DNA of 64,000 bases, from contig RPFO01000003.1 of assembly GCA_009746045.1 (NCBI GenBank), positions 2,185,792 to 2,249,791 of the forward strand. Reading direction: 5' to 3'. Below are positions 32,538-43,027 of the stretch, in pieces. The first letter of the stretch is position 1, and each line of letters starts with the position of its first letter. Position numbers and translations under genes: made by a program. This DNA comes from Mesostigma viride (lineage: Eukaryota; Streptophyta; Mesostigmatophyceae; Mesostigmatales; Mesostigmataceae). The notes under the pieces were generated by a model. That model saw only the letters and a program-made list of their open reading frames with translations, was not told where the DNA came from and made no database searches.

Positions 32538-35408
32538 ATGGCACGCGTCCACGCGTCCATCGAGCTGGAGGGCAACGCAGACTGCACCGAGTTCTGCCCC
32601 ATCCCTGGCTGGCAGCAGCTGTTTGCGGCCGCCACGTACACCCTGACCGAGGGAGACGTGCCCAGGCGAGACGGAATTCTCTATTTGTACGAGGTCTCGC
32701 GCCGTGACACAGAGGGGTATGTGCACCAGTTTTCACTAGGAGATTAGTAGCGTTTTATCATGGCACTTGCAACTACGCACCCGGCAAAAATGGGCGATTT
32801 TCCCTTGATGACTTCCCTTGGCACTACCGTCCGGACCACCAATTGAGTGCGTGCTGAACATCTGTTGGTCTCCTGCACGCTCGATCCTCGAATGCGTTGC
32901 AGGGCCCTGGGAATGGCCGAGGTGGGAAAGGTCCAGACCACGGGCATTTTCGATATCAAGTGGTGAGTGCGGATCGGTGACTACCACTTTGCTTCCTTGA
33001 GCGCCCCATGCCCACGTTTTGCTGTGCTTTCCCTTTGCCACCCTCTTTGTCATGGCCCTTGTACCTCCTGTACAACACGTTTCCCACCTGATCAGTTGAT
33101 TGTCACCCATAATGCATCGACACCAGCATGTGAAAAATCTCCCGTTTCTTATACCAGGCTGTCAGATGACAATCCGTGTATCTACAGGCAGGCTGGCTCG
33201 ATAATTGGTGGCACCATCAATATTTTGCATCCTCCAATAATGTTATGCAGACTTGTTGTTCACCACACAGGCAGGGCTGGCACTCTGGGAATGCACGGGT
33301 ACCAAGAGCACGTGATGTGTTACTTTGGCCTGTATTATGTCTGTCACCACAACTTTGTGTTACACAGTCGAGAGATTCCGTGAAGTTAGGTCTGACCTTG
33401 CCCTTCCCTTAGCTTAAGGGAAGGGTGAAAGCCCAAAAATAGTACGGATGACTTGTTCGAGCAGCCTTCCGAACACTTTGGACTTCCCGTAACTGACGGC
33501 AGGAAGAATTATAGAAAGTGGCTGACACGCGGTACGGCAAAGGAAATCTCTGTTCACAGTACGTACGAACGGTAGGTACCCCCCTCTTTCAGCCTGTCTT
33601 GTGCGCGTGTCCCTGAACGTTCCTGCCCCTGTAAGGGCAAAGCTAAGGAAAATTCCCTTAAGCTTTGTCCTTATAAGGACAGAGAAATTCAGAAAAATCC
33701 TTCAGCGGCGGCAGTTACCCCCTGTGGTCCATACAGACAGTACGGCGCGACCTCCTAAGGGAAGGGAAATTTCAATTTGCCCTTGTCCGGAATCTCTCGA
33801 GTGAGACACACGATTTCTAATTAATATTTCAGTCAGAAAATAATTCCCTTAAAATGAAGTTTATTGTAAGTTGACGATTTTCCCTTTTCTTGCTCGTACG
33901 GGTACATATGCCAGCATAACGTCTCGGTTTTACCCGCTTTCCCACGGTTGTTGTGCAACACTGTGGGCATCCTTTTTTGTGGGCAGAGGCTTTCTTAGCT
34001 AGCTGTCTAACGGTTCATCATTACTTCGCCACCTGGCAACTGCAGGAGTGGAACCCCTATTGGTGGCCGGCCAGCCATCGCCCTGGCAGGGGCCGATGGG
34101 TCGCTGGCGCTCTACACCCTGGCGGGTCAACTGTCAATGCAGACCAAAGCGAATGAGGGGCCAGAGGGAGGACCTTATACTTGCAGTTTTGGAGGGCCTT
34201 GCTGTCTCGCGACAGTCAATAGTGCGGCCTTGCATGGTCAGGGTGGTGAGGCACCAGTCGCGGCACCACGCAGCCGTCACAGCGGAAACGGAGGTGGCGG
34301 TGACGGCGGCAGTTGTCTGGCAGGTGGAATTGCGTGCTCTGATGGTGGGGTCATGGCATCCGGCGGGTTTAGGATGGAGTCTTTGGGTCGCATAGACCTG
34401 GGGGCGGAACGCATGTGCCTGTCGGTGGACTGGGCCGACAGCCCCGGCTACTGGGGTAGTCATGAAACTGGCATTTGTCACTTAAAGGGGCCACATAAAG
34501 AGGGCGAGGAGCATTCCTCGGACGTTGGTGGTAGCCATGAGCCATGGGACGGGGATGGCGACGATTCGCCAGTATCTGGGATGGGGGTTTACCCGCCACC
34601 CATGTGTGAGGCCGATTGCAGCGGGGAGACGGAGGTTGAGGGGTGTGGGCCATCATCGTTTGGGGATGGTCAGGGACAAGGAGGTGTTTCCCCCCGGTGG
34701 CTCGCCCTCAGTCATTCCGACGGTGCGCTGTCGGCGGTGTCGTTGTCGGAATCATCGTTGCGTCTGGTAAAGACCTGGCCGGCGCACGACTACGAGGCCT
34801 GGGTGGCCGCGTTCGATGCCGAGCGGCCACTCTCGCTGGTCTATTCGGGTGGTGACGACTGCGTGTTCAAGGGTTGGGACCTGCGCGGTGATTGCTCCCG
34901 GCCAATCTTCTCCAACCGCAAGGCGCACACCATGGGCGTGTGCAGCATCCGGGGGTCGCCTCTGCGGCCCCACACGCTGGCTACTGGCAGCTACGACGAG
35001 AGCATGCGCATATGGGACACGAGGAACACGAGCGCGCCGGTTTGTACGGCGCAGGCGGGGACAGGGGGTGGCGTGTGGCGGATTAAGTGGCACCCGCGTG
35101 ACCCCTCGCTGCTGCTGGCGGCGTGCATGCATGCTGGGTTTAGTGTCTTGGAGCTGTCGCCCGAGGGGACCCTGCAGGTCAGGGAGCATTACGCGGGGCA
35201 TAAGTCGCTGGGTTATGGTGCGGACTGGTACTACCGGGGCGTGGCGGGGAGGTCGCAAGGGTGGGTGGGTGGGGGGATAGAGGGGGGCATGCGTGCTGGC
35301 CACGGTGGCGCCTTGTGCCATGTGTGCCTAGAGGATGTCGTCGCGACGTGCTCGTTTTATGACCGGTCATTGCAGCTGTGGAGCCCTGCGACATGCAGCA
35401 ACGTTTAG
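32538..35408 (+). CDS. DPH7: Diphthine methyltransferase-pathway WD protein DPH7 (3 exons, 533 aa)
   Basis: DPH7 removes the methyl ester from methylated diphthine during diphthamide synthesis on elongation factor 2 (cytosolic). Exons: 32538-32716, 32903-32962, 34046-35408. Introns begin GTATGT and GTGAGT and end CAG, and the phases agree (GG|G and TG|G codons). The N-terminal blade has DCTEFCPIPGWQQLFAAATY and RRDGILYLYEVS, then TGIFDIKW across the junction, then IALAGADGSLALYTL. After a Gly/Ser-rich insertion (34190-34680) come WPAHDYEAWVAAFD, LVYSGGDDCVFKGWDLRG, ATGSYDESMRIWDTRN and GGGVWRIKWHP, all hallmarks of this family, and HKSLGYGADWYY. Intron 2 (1,083 bp) contains many short inverted AAGGGAA/TTCCCTT pairs. 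Confidence 0.9.
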
Positions 35409-35790
35409 GTTGATTTGAAACCAAGGTTTCAATTGGGAAGCTTGTTCGATTTCATGCGTCCTCATGGGAAGCTCAAGGGGTGTGCGGGATCGTTATAGGT
35501 TATACTCATCCAACCAACTGGAATTAATACTTTTTCATTATTGAGACTGATCAACAACTATTCCTGGACGCACACAATCCCGTCAAGGGAAACCACGGAG
35601 TATGTCCAGGGCGCTTGTCTCCCACCCATGAGGAATGATCGAACATTAGGCCGAGTGTACAACAACAAATGTGCTTGTGCAACGTAATTGCTCAGCATCA
35701 TGTGTATTGATCCGGACACAATCCTTAATATTCACTGGACTCACATCGGTCATTCCTTTTATTCATCACTATTAATGAATTCATTAAGAG
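35409..35790. other. 3' flank of DPH7
   Basis: Presumed 3' UTR and intergenic; nothing recognised. Confidence 0.45.
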
Positions 35791-36850
35791 TTGTCTCACT
35801 TAATAACATACCTCCTTGGGGAGGATGACGCATTAGTGTTTACGTAGTTAGCCATGCTTTGCCCATGCAGAGAGTCACTCTCTGCTGCGTTGCCATGCTT
35901 AGACAGGTCTTGCCAAGCCATAATCATCTTCCACCCCATGTCCGCACCTTAGCTGCTGGAACGCATGGAGGTGCAGGTGCTGGTCGAGGTCGAGGAGCTG
36001 GGCTTTGATGTCGGCAGTGGCGGCGGAAATGGCAGTGGAAGTGGCGGTGAGGTGAGGAAGGTCAGCAGCAAACGGGCCACCCATTGCTGCGACGTCGGCA
36101 GCAAGGGGGGTCACGTGCTGCTGGAGTTAGGCTTCCATGAGGATGGAACGGAGGGTGGGGGCGGAGATGGATGGAGCCCAGATCTCACCGTCAGAGCGCT
36201 GGAGAAGGGAGTTGAGGATGGCATGCTGGAGGACGGGGCGGGGGGAGCCGAAAACCATGCTGACGTTGTGCCAGCGACGGCTGTCGGTGACGAGGAGGAG
36301 GCGTCCGGTGGCGTGGAGATGAATGCACAAGTGGTAAAGCGAGGCGTAGTCCCCGTAGAAGATGCAGTCCGGAGCATCGGACGGAGACATGTTGGTCCAG
36401 TCGTGATCATCGACCTGGAAAGGTGTGAGCCGAAAGCGCGGTTCCGAGGGGCGGGAAGACCCTCCTGTTTTGTCGGCTGAGCGGGCGCGTTTAGGGTCAG
36501 GCGATGCCGATGGCGAGGCAGTGAGGCCGGGAGGTTGCTGGGCGACCACCAGTGCACGACTAGTGTCACCGCTGCCTGCCGGATCTGGCGAAGCGGCAGC
36601 CTCAGCTGCCGCATTGTCAAAGGCGAGCGCATCCGCCAAACTGCGTTGCGTCGAGGGGCGTTCGCTCGTCATATATTGCGTGATAGATTCGGAAAATTAT
36701 ACCAGCATGTGCGTCTTAGAAAGACGAAGCGATAGTGATATTCACGGCTGAATTCGGTGCTCAAACGTGAAAGTTATGAGCTCCGCCGTCAGCCATGGCT
36801 ACCTCGTGGCTCGTGGCTCGTGGCTCGTGTCTGTATTCTGATTTGGCACG
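35791..36850 (-). mobile_element. LINE internal-deletion derivative (leader, ORF1 front, 3' UTR, hairpin)
   Basis: On minus: 5' leader (36850-36673; three ACGAGCC motifs as at 6186), ORF1 N-terminus (36672-36127), ORF1 middle (to about 35965), then a jump into the LINE 3' UTR (CATGCAGAGAGTGACTCTCT), ending with CCTCC-CCAA-GGAGG (35811-35824), TATGTTA and an AT-rich end. The ORF1 C-terminus and all of ORF2 are absent while both termini are kept, the usual form of a non-autonomous derivative. Confidence 0.75.
35960..36672 (-). pseudogene. LINE ORF1 N-terminal and middle part
   Basis: MTSERPSTQRSLADALA parallels MSKRLSTQRSLAAALG at 9466. SPSASPDPKRARSAD, CIFYGDYASLYHLCIHLHAT and QHVTPLAADVAAMGG align with that copy. 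A frame change lies near 36127. The start codon is shifted: ATGACGAGC here against ACGATGAGC there, so the start has moved by three bases between copies. Confidence 0.8.
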
Positions 36851-36889
36851 CCGCAAAGGTGAAAACCATTTGCGTTCAGTGCCGGTCCG

Positions 36890-37025
36890 CGGAAAACGCG
36901 ATCTGCAAATGAATCCAGGCCGGAATCGAACTGGGGACCTCTCGCACCAACTTTTGCTGACTATAGGACGGACGTCTCCTGATCCTAAGGCATCGCCAAC
37001 TGACACCTACAGTCATCCGCAAAAG
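36890..37025 (-). tRNA. tRNA-like remnant next to a LINE leader
   Basis: On minus TAGGTGTCAGTTGGCGATGC resembles a D-arm/A box, and CCCCAGTTCGATTCC about 75 bp later matches a T-arm/B box. The T-stem pairs poorly and I could not draw an acceptor stem, so this is a decayed tRNA gene or the head of a tRNA-derived SINE. It lies just upstream of the LINE leader that begins at 36850. Confidence 0.3.
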
Positions 37026-37209
37026 TTGATCCTTTCCGGGGAGTGATGCAAGCCTTTCGGATTTGGTATGTATAGCCCGTGCAGCATCCATGGGGAGTCC
37101 CATTAAAGGCAGGGCGTGACTAAATGCTTAAGCATCATCCATGGGGGGGCTGTGGCATGCCTTTGGCATGAAGGAGACTGGGGGTCTCTGCCCTTTCTCC
37201 TGTTGTGCA

Positions 37210-37275
37210 CACACAGGGATTAAAAGCACTTCGGTGCTCCGTGACTCCCCAACGGGAGCACGTGTTTTAATTAAT
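37210..37275 (+). mobile_element. LINE 3' stem-loop and TTAA tail
   Basis: GTGCTCCGTGACTCCCCAAC and GGGAGCAC repeat the 3' end found after the 966-aa ORF2 (9411-9445), with the core hairpin at 37245-37258, followed by TTTTAATTAATGG. It faces a minus-strand ORF1 copy tail to tail. Confidence 0.75.
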
Positions 37276-37345
37276 GGGGGGGCATTATGGGCGCACATGC
37301 GCGTGGGCCACGTGGTAGGCTAAGCCTTTAATAAGCTATACTAAT

Positions 37346-38250
37346 CTACACTACTGCCATATTCCCTAGACTGGGTTTGCTGGGGTGCCGGGCAGGGGGT
37401 GCCTGCCAGGGCTTGTGGTCGACGTGGATGACGTCCCCCCTCCAGTATACCGGTTTCCCCCCTGCGCTCTGCCGGAGCTGGAGGTAGGTCGGCCATAGCT
37501 CGCGTCGTCGTTGTTGCTGGGCCAGGGTCAGGTCGTCATCCAGCGTGTAGCGAGTCCTCGAGCGCTTCTTGCGGCATTTAAGGAACGACAGCTTATCCGC
37601 CATGTACTTAAAGGTGAGCGGCGCGGGGGCCGGGCCAGCCTTACCTTGCACGCGGGGACTTCAGGCGGGCGCAGCCGACATGTCCAGCTCACCAGTGAGT
37701 TGCGTGGGTTTAAGAAGAATGTCGCGCTTAGCCGTGAGAAGAGTCGTCGAGGTGACTCATCTGCCGGCTGGTCGAAATGCTTGACGATGACATTGTGGCT
37801 GCGCTGGGTGATGTCGGCCTCCTCGCGGGGGTCGAGGGCTTGTTGCTTGATTGAGCTGTGCCGCGGTGGTGGCGCGGTGGTGGAGGTGGGCATGTGGTGC
37901 TTGAGCAGGTCCGCCGAGGGCTGGGAGGGAGGAGCATCGCTGGCAGGGCCAGCAGATGCCGGCTGGGCATGCAGCGATGTCCTTCACCGTCTGGGCGGTG
38001 AGGCCTGCGGTGTGTTGCAAGCACTCGATGGCGATGGCGGTGTCCTTGAGCTGGCGCTGGCCGATGTCGAGGAGCTGGGCTTTGACGTCGGCGGTGGAGG
38101 TGGAGGTGGCAGTGGAGGTGGAGGCGACGAGGGGGAGGTGGAGGTGACGGTGGTGGAAAGGTGAGGGAGCTTAGCAGCCAGCGTGCCGCCCATTGCCGCC
38201 ATGCACATCTGCAGCGAGGGGGGTCACGTGCTGCTCGAAAGCTTCCTTAG
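37346..38250 (-). pseudogene. LINE ORF1 C-terminal two thirds
   Basis: From EAFEQHVTPLAADV (near 38240) through a helical part (AQTVKDIAA, LDPREEADITQRSHNVIVKH) to the RRM/CTD (YMADKLSFLKCRKKRSRTRY, LDDDLTLAQQQRRRELWPTY, GKPVYWRGDVIHVDHKPWQ). Several frame changes. Its upstream end is fused to ORF2 RT sequence at about 38250. Confidence 0.78.
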
Positions 38251-38860
38251 TGTAAGGGTGACAGGACGCAACCTTGCCAGACGCCGGTCTGCAGTGGACA
38301 TTAATATATTATATTAATCATAGCTCCGTGGGGAGCATATGTAACACATAGCCCTGAGAAAGGGGCATCTATGGGTTTGTAATACAATCAGGGCGACAAC
38401 CTGCAGGTGTAGGATGTACAACTATCACCTGCTCTGGGTGCACAAGGTGCACCTGCACGCGCCATGATGGTTCATGCCTCCTAAACAAGACATGCAGTGG
38501 ACATGGCGGGGTAATGCCGTGTTGAGTGCACACTGAGGTGGTCGACCCCTTATGCATACAGTGTGCGGATGACAGCAATCAGGGGCCGGGGTGGGTATGC
38601 AAGCGCGATCGAGGACAGCCCGGGAAGCGGCCCAGCGGACAGAATCAAACGCCTTGATAAAGTCGACGAAGGACCGGATGGTGGGAAACTCACCAGGCTG
38701 CAGGAGCGCGATCTCCTCGAAGAGGCGCCACGCGACGAAGATGGCCATGACTGGGTTGCGCCGGCCAGGCCCAAAGCCCATTTGACTCTCCCCAAGGTGA
38801 TGGTCGAGAGCAGAGCAAACGCAGTTGACTGCGATGCGTCCAGGAGTAGTCTCACTTATA
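38250..38860 (-). pseudogene. LINE ORF2 RT fragment interrupted by a LINE tail
   Basis: On minus: FALLSTITLG, KWALGLAG (frame change), VMAIFVAWRLFEEI, SFVDFIKAFDSVRW (motif A), PRPLIAVIRTLYA and TTSVCTQHGITPPCPL, then a 191-bp insertion, then LQTGVWQGCVLSPL (motif B). Removing the insertion and one TSD copy rejoins PPCPL to QTGVWQGC, matching PPCPLQKGVWQGC at 8250. Confidence 0.85.
38302..38492 (-). mobile_element. 191-bp truncated LINE 3' end with 12-bp TSD, inside an RT gene
   Basis: Flanked by TGCAGTGGACAT at 38290-38301 and 38493-38504. On minus it carries the common LINE 3' UTR (GGTGCACCTTGTGCACC, CCCCTTTCTCAGGGCTATGT) and the stem-loop GCTCC-CCAC-GGAGC (38323-38336), ending in an AT-rich tail. 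A precise, dated insertion: younger than the RT copy it splits. Confidence 0.9.
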
Positions 38861-39039
38861 TCATACCTTTTCTCAACCCCGTTTTACAACCACCCAGTTT
38901 TCTAGATTGGAATTTAAAGTTAGTTTTAAGTAAGTGTGTGAACATGCACTGAAGGCATGCCACGGAGTACCTGATGAAGTTTTTTTTTAATGTCCTCTTG
39001 AACTTCTAAGTGCTAGCTCGTCCTACGCCCAGGCCAGCT

Positions 39040-39180
39040 GACCCCACAACGTAACAGTCCTCCCAATCCTCACTTATGGGGCGGAAAGTGAATTACCGTT
39101 CACAGCCGCATTGGCACCCCGGCTAGACGGCAACGTGCACACATGCTCCGTTAGATTTTTCGGGTCGTATACGCCTGGGC
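39040..39180 (+). pseudogene. LINE ORF2 fragment (LTYGAE region)
   Basis: It reads TVLPILTYGAESELPFTAAL, then PRLDGNVHTCSVRFFGSYT, parallel to VLPVLTYGAETWTLTADLAR, KLDGAVTSMLRSIFRVGYA at 8790-8890. Confidence 0.75.
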
Positions 39181-39189
39181 AATAGTCCT

Positions 39190-40177
39190 TTAGCAGACGG
39201 TGCTGTTTGAGAACCAAAGACAATTAAGCTCGCTCTGCAGGGGACCCAAAGGAGAGGGCCACCGGGGGAGGGCCGGCCTTTTCCCGCGACTTGGGGAGGC
39301 GGCAGCTCTCCACGGCAACCTCGCCGGCCCGGCCAGCCTGAGTTCCCCAATAGAGGAAGGAATGGCCATGCATGCTTGTTTGAGTGAGTGGACTCAACCC
39401 AAGTGACACATGATGTCACAGCAGACAATTCACTGAAGGTATTTGAAGTAATGCGAAACCGAGATTGGCTTCAGATGGCAGGAATGAAGGGAACAGGGAC
39501 ATTATAAGCCAGAAGTACTAAGATACCAAGTGGGACAACCTTAGAACATGATTAGGAAATCACTATGGCATGTACCAAATCTGGAGCCTGCCATAGCCAG
39601 CTTGCTTATTTACTTGTAAATAGAATGCCACGTGAGACAAGCAAGAAAGGAGTTGCATGCCAATAATATGGTATCATTTTCACTGACCGGTGACGCCATG
39701 TGCCTTTACGAATGCAACTGCCTGTTCATGGCTAAACATCGGAATGACTGAACCACGGCAGCACGTAAGGGTTCGATGCTTGCGCTGTCTGCCAGAGACA
39801 GATGCTTGGGTTGTCACAGTGTGGTAACCAGGCGCTGAGTTCCCACTGGATGTGGTAGCGATGGGACAGCCGACTAAGCTGTGGTACTGTACCACATAAC
39901 TCCCCCATGGTTGCGCCTTAAGCCCCACCGAAAGTTTTTACTCCAGGGGCCAAAACTCTTGCATGCATCCATGCTGGCACGAGCCCAGAGTCCCTGTCTT
40001 TAAAAAGGATGGAACAATGCCAACTGGCTGATTTCTCAGCCTAGCTACCGGAACGTCTGAGAGCTCGGCCATTTTAAATGGCTATACACCAATGCCATCT
40101 GGATCTTAAGGCGAGCAGTGGTAAACTCTGCCAAACGAGGGGGCCAAATAGATTGTGACAAGACAAGCTGCACCCGG
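39190..40177. other. Intergenic, downstream of GUN4
   Basis: No gene recognised; ORFs are short and lack motifs. The part near 40178 is the presumed GUN4 3' UTR. Confidence 0.45.
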
Positions 40178-40948
40178 CTACTTCAGCAAGTCCGCCTTGG
40201 TGCCTGTCTTTTCAAATGCGGGATGAGTAAGAACCGCAGTCAGCAGCTGAGTGCCTCGCAGAGCGTTTGTGAGGGGAAGGTGGCCCTTGGGCGCCTTCTT
40301 CAAGTCCCAGAGGTAGTCTTCCGGGAATTTGCGGTACGTCCTGTTCTCGCCATAGGTCCATCCCAAAGCAAAGAAGAAGTCACCCCAGCGTTTCTTGTTA
40401 CGGATCCAGATGGACTTCTGGACACTGAACCCAAACTTTTCCTTGCTGTAATGCAGCCAGAGCTTATCGATCGTCTGTAAGTCCGTCGCCGGCACAAACT
40501 GCATTTCTGTGAAATACACCCACTTCCTCTTGGCAGCCTCTGGGCTGGCAAGCTTGCAAAGGGCCATACGCGTGAACTCGTCCGCGGCCTCCCACTTGCC
40601 GGCCGCCATAAGGTCAGCCAGTGGCTGGTAATCCATTCCAACATCAGACGCAAGCGGAAACGAAGGGGGCGGGATAGTTTCCGACGCCTCCGACGTCGCC
40701 TCAGAAGCTCCAGACGCAGCTCTGCTGACTATGGACACATGCCTTGGCATAGGAGCGCTCGATGATGTAAGGAGAGGCGATGCCTTCATGCTCATCCTCT
40801 TAAGGAAGGCAGAGGAGGACGATCCCATCTTAACCCCATGACGCTGGCTAGGCACAGTATCAAGGGCATTCACGGCGGTTTGAGAAGTGACGAAGACGGG
40901 CGCGAATGCCGCGCATTGGCATGCCGCACCGCTAACGAGGGCGGCCAT
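40178..40948 (-). CDS. GUN4: GUN4, tetrapyrrole-binding activator of Mg-chelatase, 256 aa
   Basis: GUN4 binds protoporphyrin IX and Mg-protoporphyrin and stimulates Mg-chelatase at the chlorophyll branch point, in the chloroplast. Residues 1 to ~85 are rich in Ser, Ala and Arg, like a transit peptide. The GUN4 core follows: MDYQPLADLMAAGKWEAADE, FTRMAL, FVPATDLQTIDKLWLHYSKE, KFGFSVQKSIWI, FFFALGWTYGENRTYRKFPE and APKGHLP, the family's ligand-cleft and C-terminal signatures. Single exon, ATG start, stop TAG/TAA context clean. Length fits eukaryotic GUN4 proteins without the long phosphorylated tail of land plants. Confidence 0.95.
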   Translation of the reverse strand: MAALVSGAACQCAAFAPVFVTSQTAVNALDTVPSQRHGVKMGSSSSAFLKRMSMKASPLLTSSSAPMPRHVSIVSRAASGASEATSEASETIPPPSFPLASDVGMDYQPLADLMAAGKWEAADEFTRMALCKLASPEAAKRKWVYFTEMQFVPATDLQTIDKLWLHYSKEKFGFSVQKSIWIRNKKRWGDFFFALGWTYGENRTYRKFPEDYLWDLKKAPKGHLPLTNALRGTQLLTAVLTHPAFEKTGTKADLLK

Positions 40949-41583
40949 TCCTATGGATACGCAACCTCGTTATTAGGCAACTTCGAGCGTAAGGCGCGTG
41001 CCTCCCTTTATCCCTAATGGCGGGCCAGCTAATCCCCGTCACTCGCTGGGTAAAACCACCGATATCGTCGCGTTGTCTTCTTCACATCAAGAAAGTTTAT
41101 CTGCCAAGGATTCTGGGTTGATTGGCTTCCAGGACGAGCTCGCGGCTGTGACAAAACGATTGCCGTGCTCCCGCACGAATATCGAGAACGGAGGTGGCTG
41201 ATTCGCTAGCTGCTACATGTCTCGTGACTCCGTACCGAGATACACGAAGTGGGACGGACGCGTTCGGAGCCAATGGTTCACGAGAATCACTGTTCCAGCT
41301 CTGCCCTGGCTCGCCCGCCCTCGCCGCGTGGACGCAATTTGGCAGCTCAATCCTCAACGTTTACAGGGCCGCGCCGCGCCCTGCCCAGCGCCCGCGCCCG
41401 GCCCGGTGCGACCAAATTTCATATGGCATGCTTTCCGTAGCGCAAAAATAATTCCGTACCAAGTTGGATCTTCCTTTGGGTTTTACTTCTACTGTAAGTT
41501 ATCTGCACACAGGCTGCACTACATATACAGCACAGTAACAGGCTACATACGTACAAGCAGCCTTCATCAGCTGCCCTGCCTGC
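40949..41583. other. Upstream region of GUN4
   Basis: Presumed promoter at the left. No further gene seen. CTGCCTGC at 41576-41583 is the left TSD of the next element. Confidence 0.45.
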
Positions 41584-42032
41584 CAGTGTTTTTTTTAGTG
41601 GCGATATGCCGCCAAATGTGGCGGTGTGGCACTTTTTTTGGCAAAATGTGGCGGTGCCACCCACTTTGACAGGGCACCCAAGAAGCCACAATTTGGCCGT
41701 GCTGTTCTACTTTGTAGTTTCGTTTCGCCACAGGGTGGCCGTGCCTGAAGTTCACTCTAGTACAGGTTACGCCACAATTGGCGGTGTCAGCCGGTCTTCC
41801 GGCCGGCGTTCCGCCACAAGCCTCCCTAGTACTAGAACTACTATGAGTACTACTATGACTGACTGACTTACTGACTGCATAGTGCATGTACGTAGAGCCC
41901 GGCCAAGTGCCAAGTGGCAAGTGGCCCGCTCCCAGAGACCAGAGTGCACTGTGCAGACTGCAGCTTGTGTGCATTTTCACTTTTCAGGCTTCAGCTGGCT
42001 GGCGGCCTGGCGGCTGGCGCCTCAGTTATTAA

Positions 42033-42562
42033 CAGGGTTTTCACACTCGGGTTTTTTTCGGTCGAATTGTTTGGACGCTCCGGCGAAATTCGGCGGACTT
42101 TCGGCCAAAAGTGGTATGCGCCGGAACAGGGCCGTGCACGCGCCGGGCTTGACACGCTGTACGGGCTGCGAAAAAATGGCAAGTTTTTTACGGCTGTTTC
42201 CGTGGGCTGGTCAGACATGTTCAGAATTGGGCATGCGAACCTGATGCAAAGGGAATTTCGACCGTCCAGGTGGACGCATCCTATTGGGTCGGACAAATAA
42301 AAATTTGTGGCGCGGCGCCCCCCCGGCCACAATTGGGGTGGAATTCCAGTGGTATTGGGTGGTAGACCCATTTGGGGGTCTACCACCCAATACCACTGAA
42401 TTCCACCTGATTTGGCCAAATTCAGTGGTATTACGGTGGATCAACGGAAATGACCCGTTTTTCCGTTTCGGACCGGAAAAACCCAGTGTGAAAAAGTTTC
42501 GTCGAATTTTTTCACCCCAAAACGGAAATTCGACCGAAAAAAACCCGAGTGTGAAAACCCAG
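42033..42562. mobile_element. PIF/Harbinger-like MITE, 530 bp, nested in the hAT element
   Basis: TIRs of about 36 bp: CAGGGTTTTCACACTCGGG at left and CCCGAGTGTGAAAACCCAG at right, continuing into GTTTTTTTCGGTCGAATT. It is bracketed by TAA at 42030-42032 and 42563-42565, fitting the 3-bp TWA duplication of PIF/Harbinger. The centre holds a separate palindrome (GTATTGGGTGGTAGACCC and its inverse around 42370). Confidence 0.75.
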
Positions 42563-42662
42563 TAAGTCACTCACCAGCCATGTAGTAGTATCGTTGTTGT
42601 TAATTTACCAAGTACGCCCGGCGCCGATGCCCGGCTGAGACGGAGACGCTCGCCCGTACAGG

Positions 42663-42741
42663 CATTCACGCCTTAAGTTGGGTTCGAGGTTTTTGGTCAA
42701 CCCAACTTCAGGCGTGAACCCAACTTAAGGCGTGAATGATT
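42663..42741. repeat. Nested palindrome
   Basis: CATTCACGCCTTAAGTTGGG at left and CCCAACTTAAGGCGTGAATG at right, with a second partial arm (CCCAACTTCAGGCGTGAA) between. Confidence 0.85.
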
Positions 42742-43027
42742 CTACTAAATTCTACTAGTTTGAAATTAAAATTACTTAAACATACTATTCTTAACTACTT
42801 TGAACTTGGAATGCCAGTACGGCGCCGCGCCGCGCTGACCCCGCTGCCGGTAGGGTCATTTGCTGCACCAAAAAGCCAGCCCGCCACACGTGGCCGTGCC
42901 AAGCACAATTTTTATTGGCTTAAAGCCACACATTGGCCGAGTAAACTTAAGTTTTCATAGTTCGAAACGCCACAAGTGGCCTAGCGCCACTAGTAACGGA
43001 AACCTTAAAAAAAACACTGCTGCCTGC

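Larger units (their letters stand above)
41584..43019. mobile_element. Non-autonomous hAT-like element, 1,436 bp
   Basis: Terminal inverted repeats start CAGTGTTTTTTTTA (left) and end TAAAAAAAACACTG (right), with further inverted GTGGCG words inside. The 8-bp target-site duplication CTGCCTGC is exact (41576-41583, 43020-43027). TIR beginning CAGTG plus an 8-bp TSD is diagnostic of hAT. No transposase ORF. It contains a nested MITE and a second palindrome. Confidence 0.88.
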
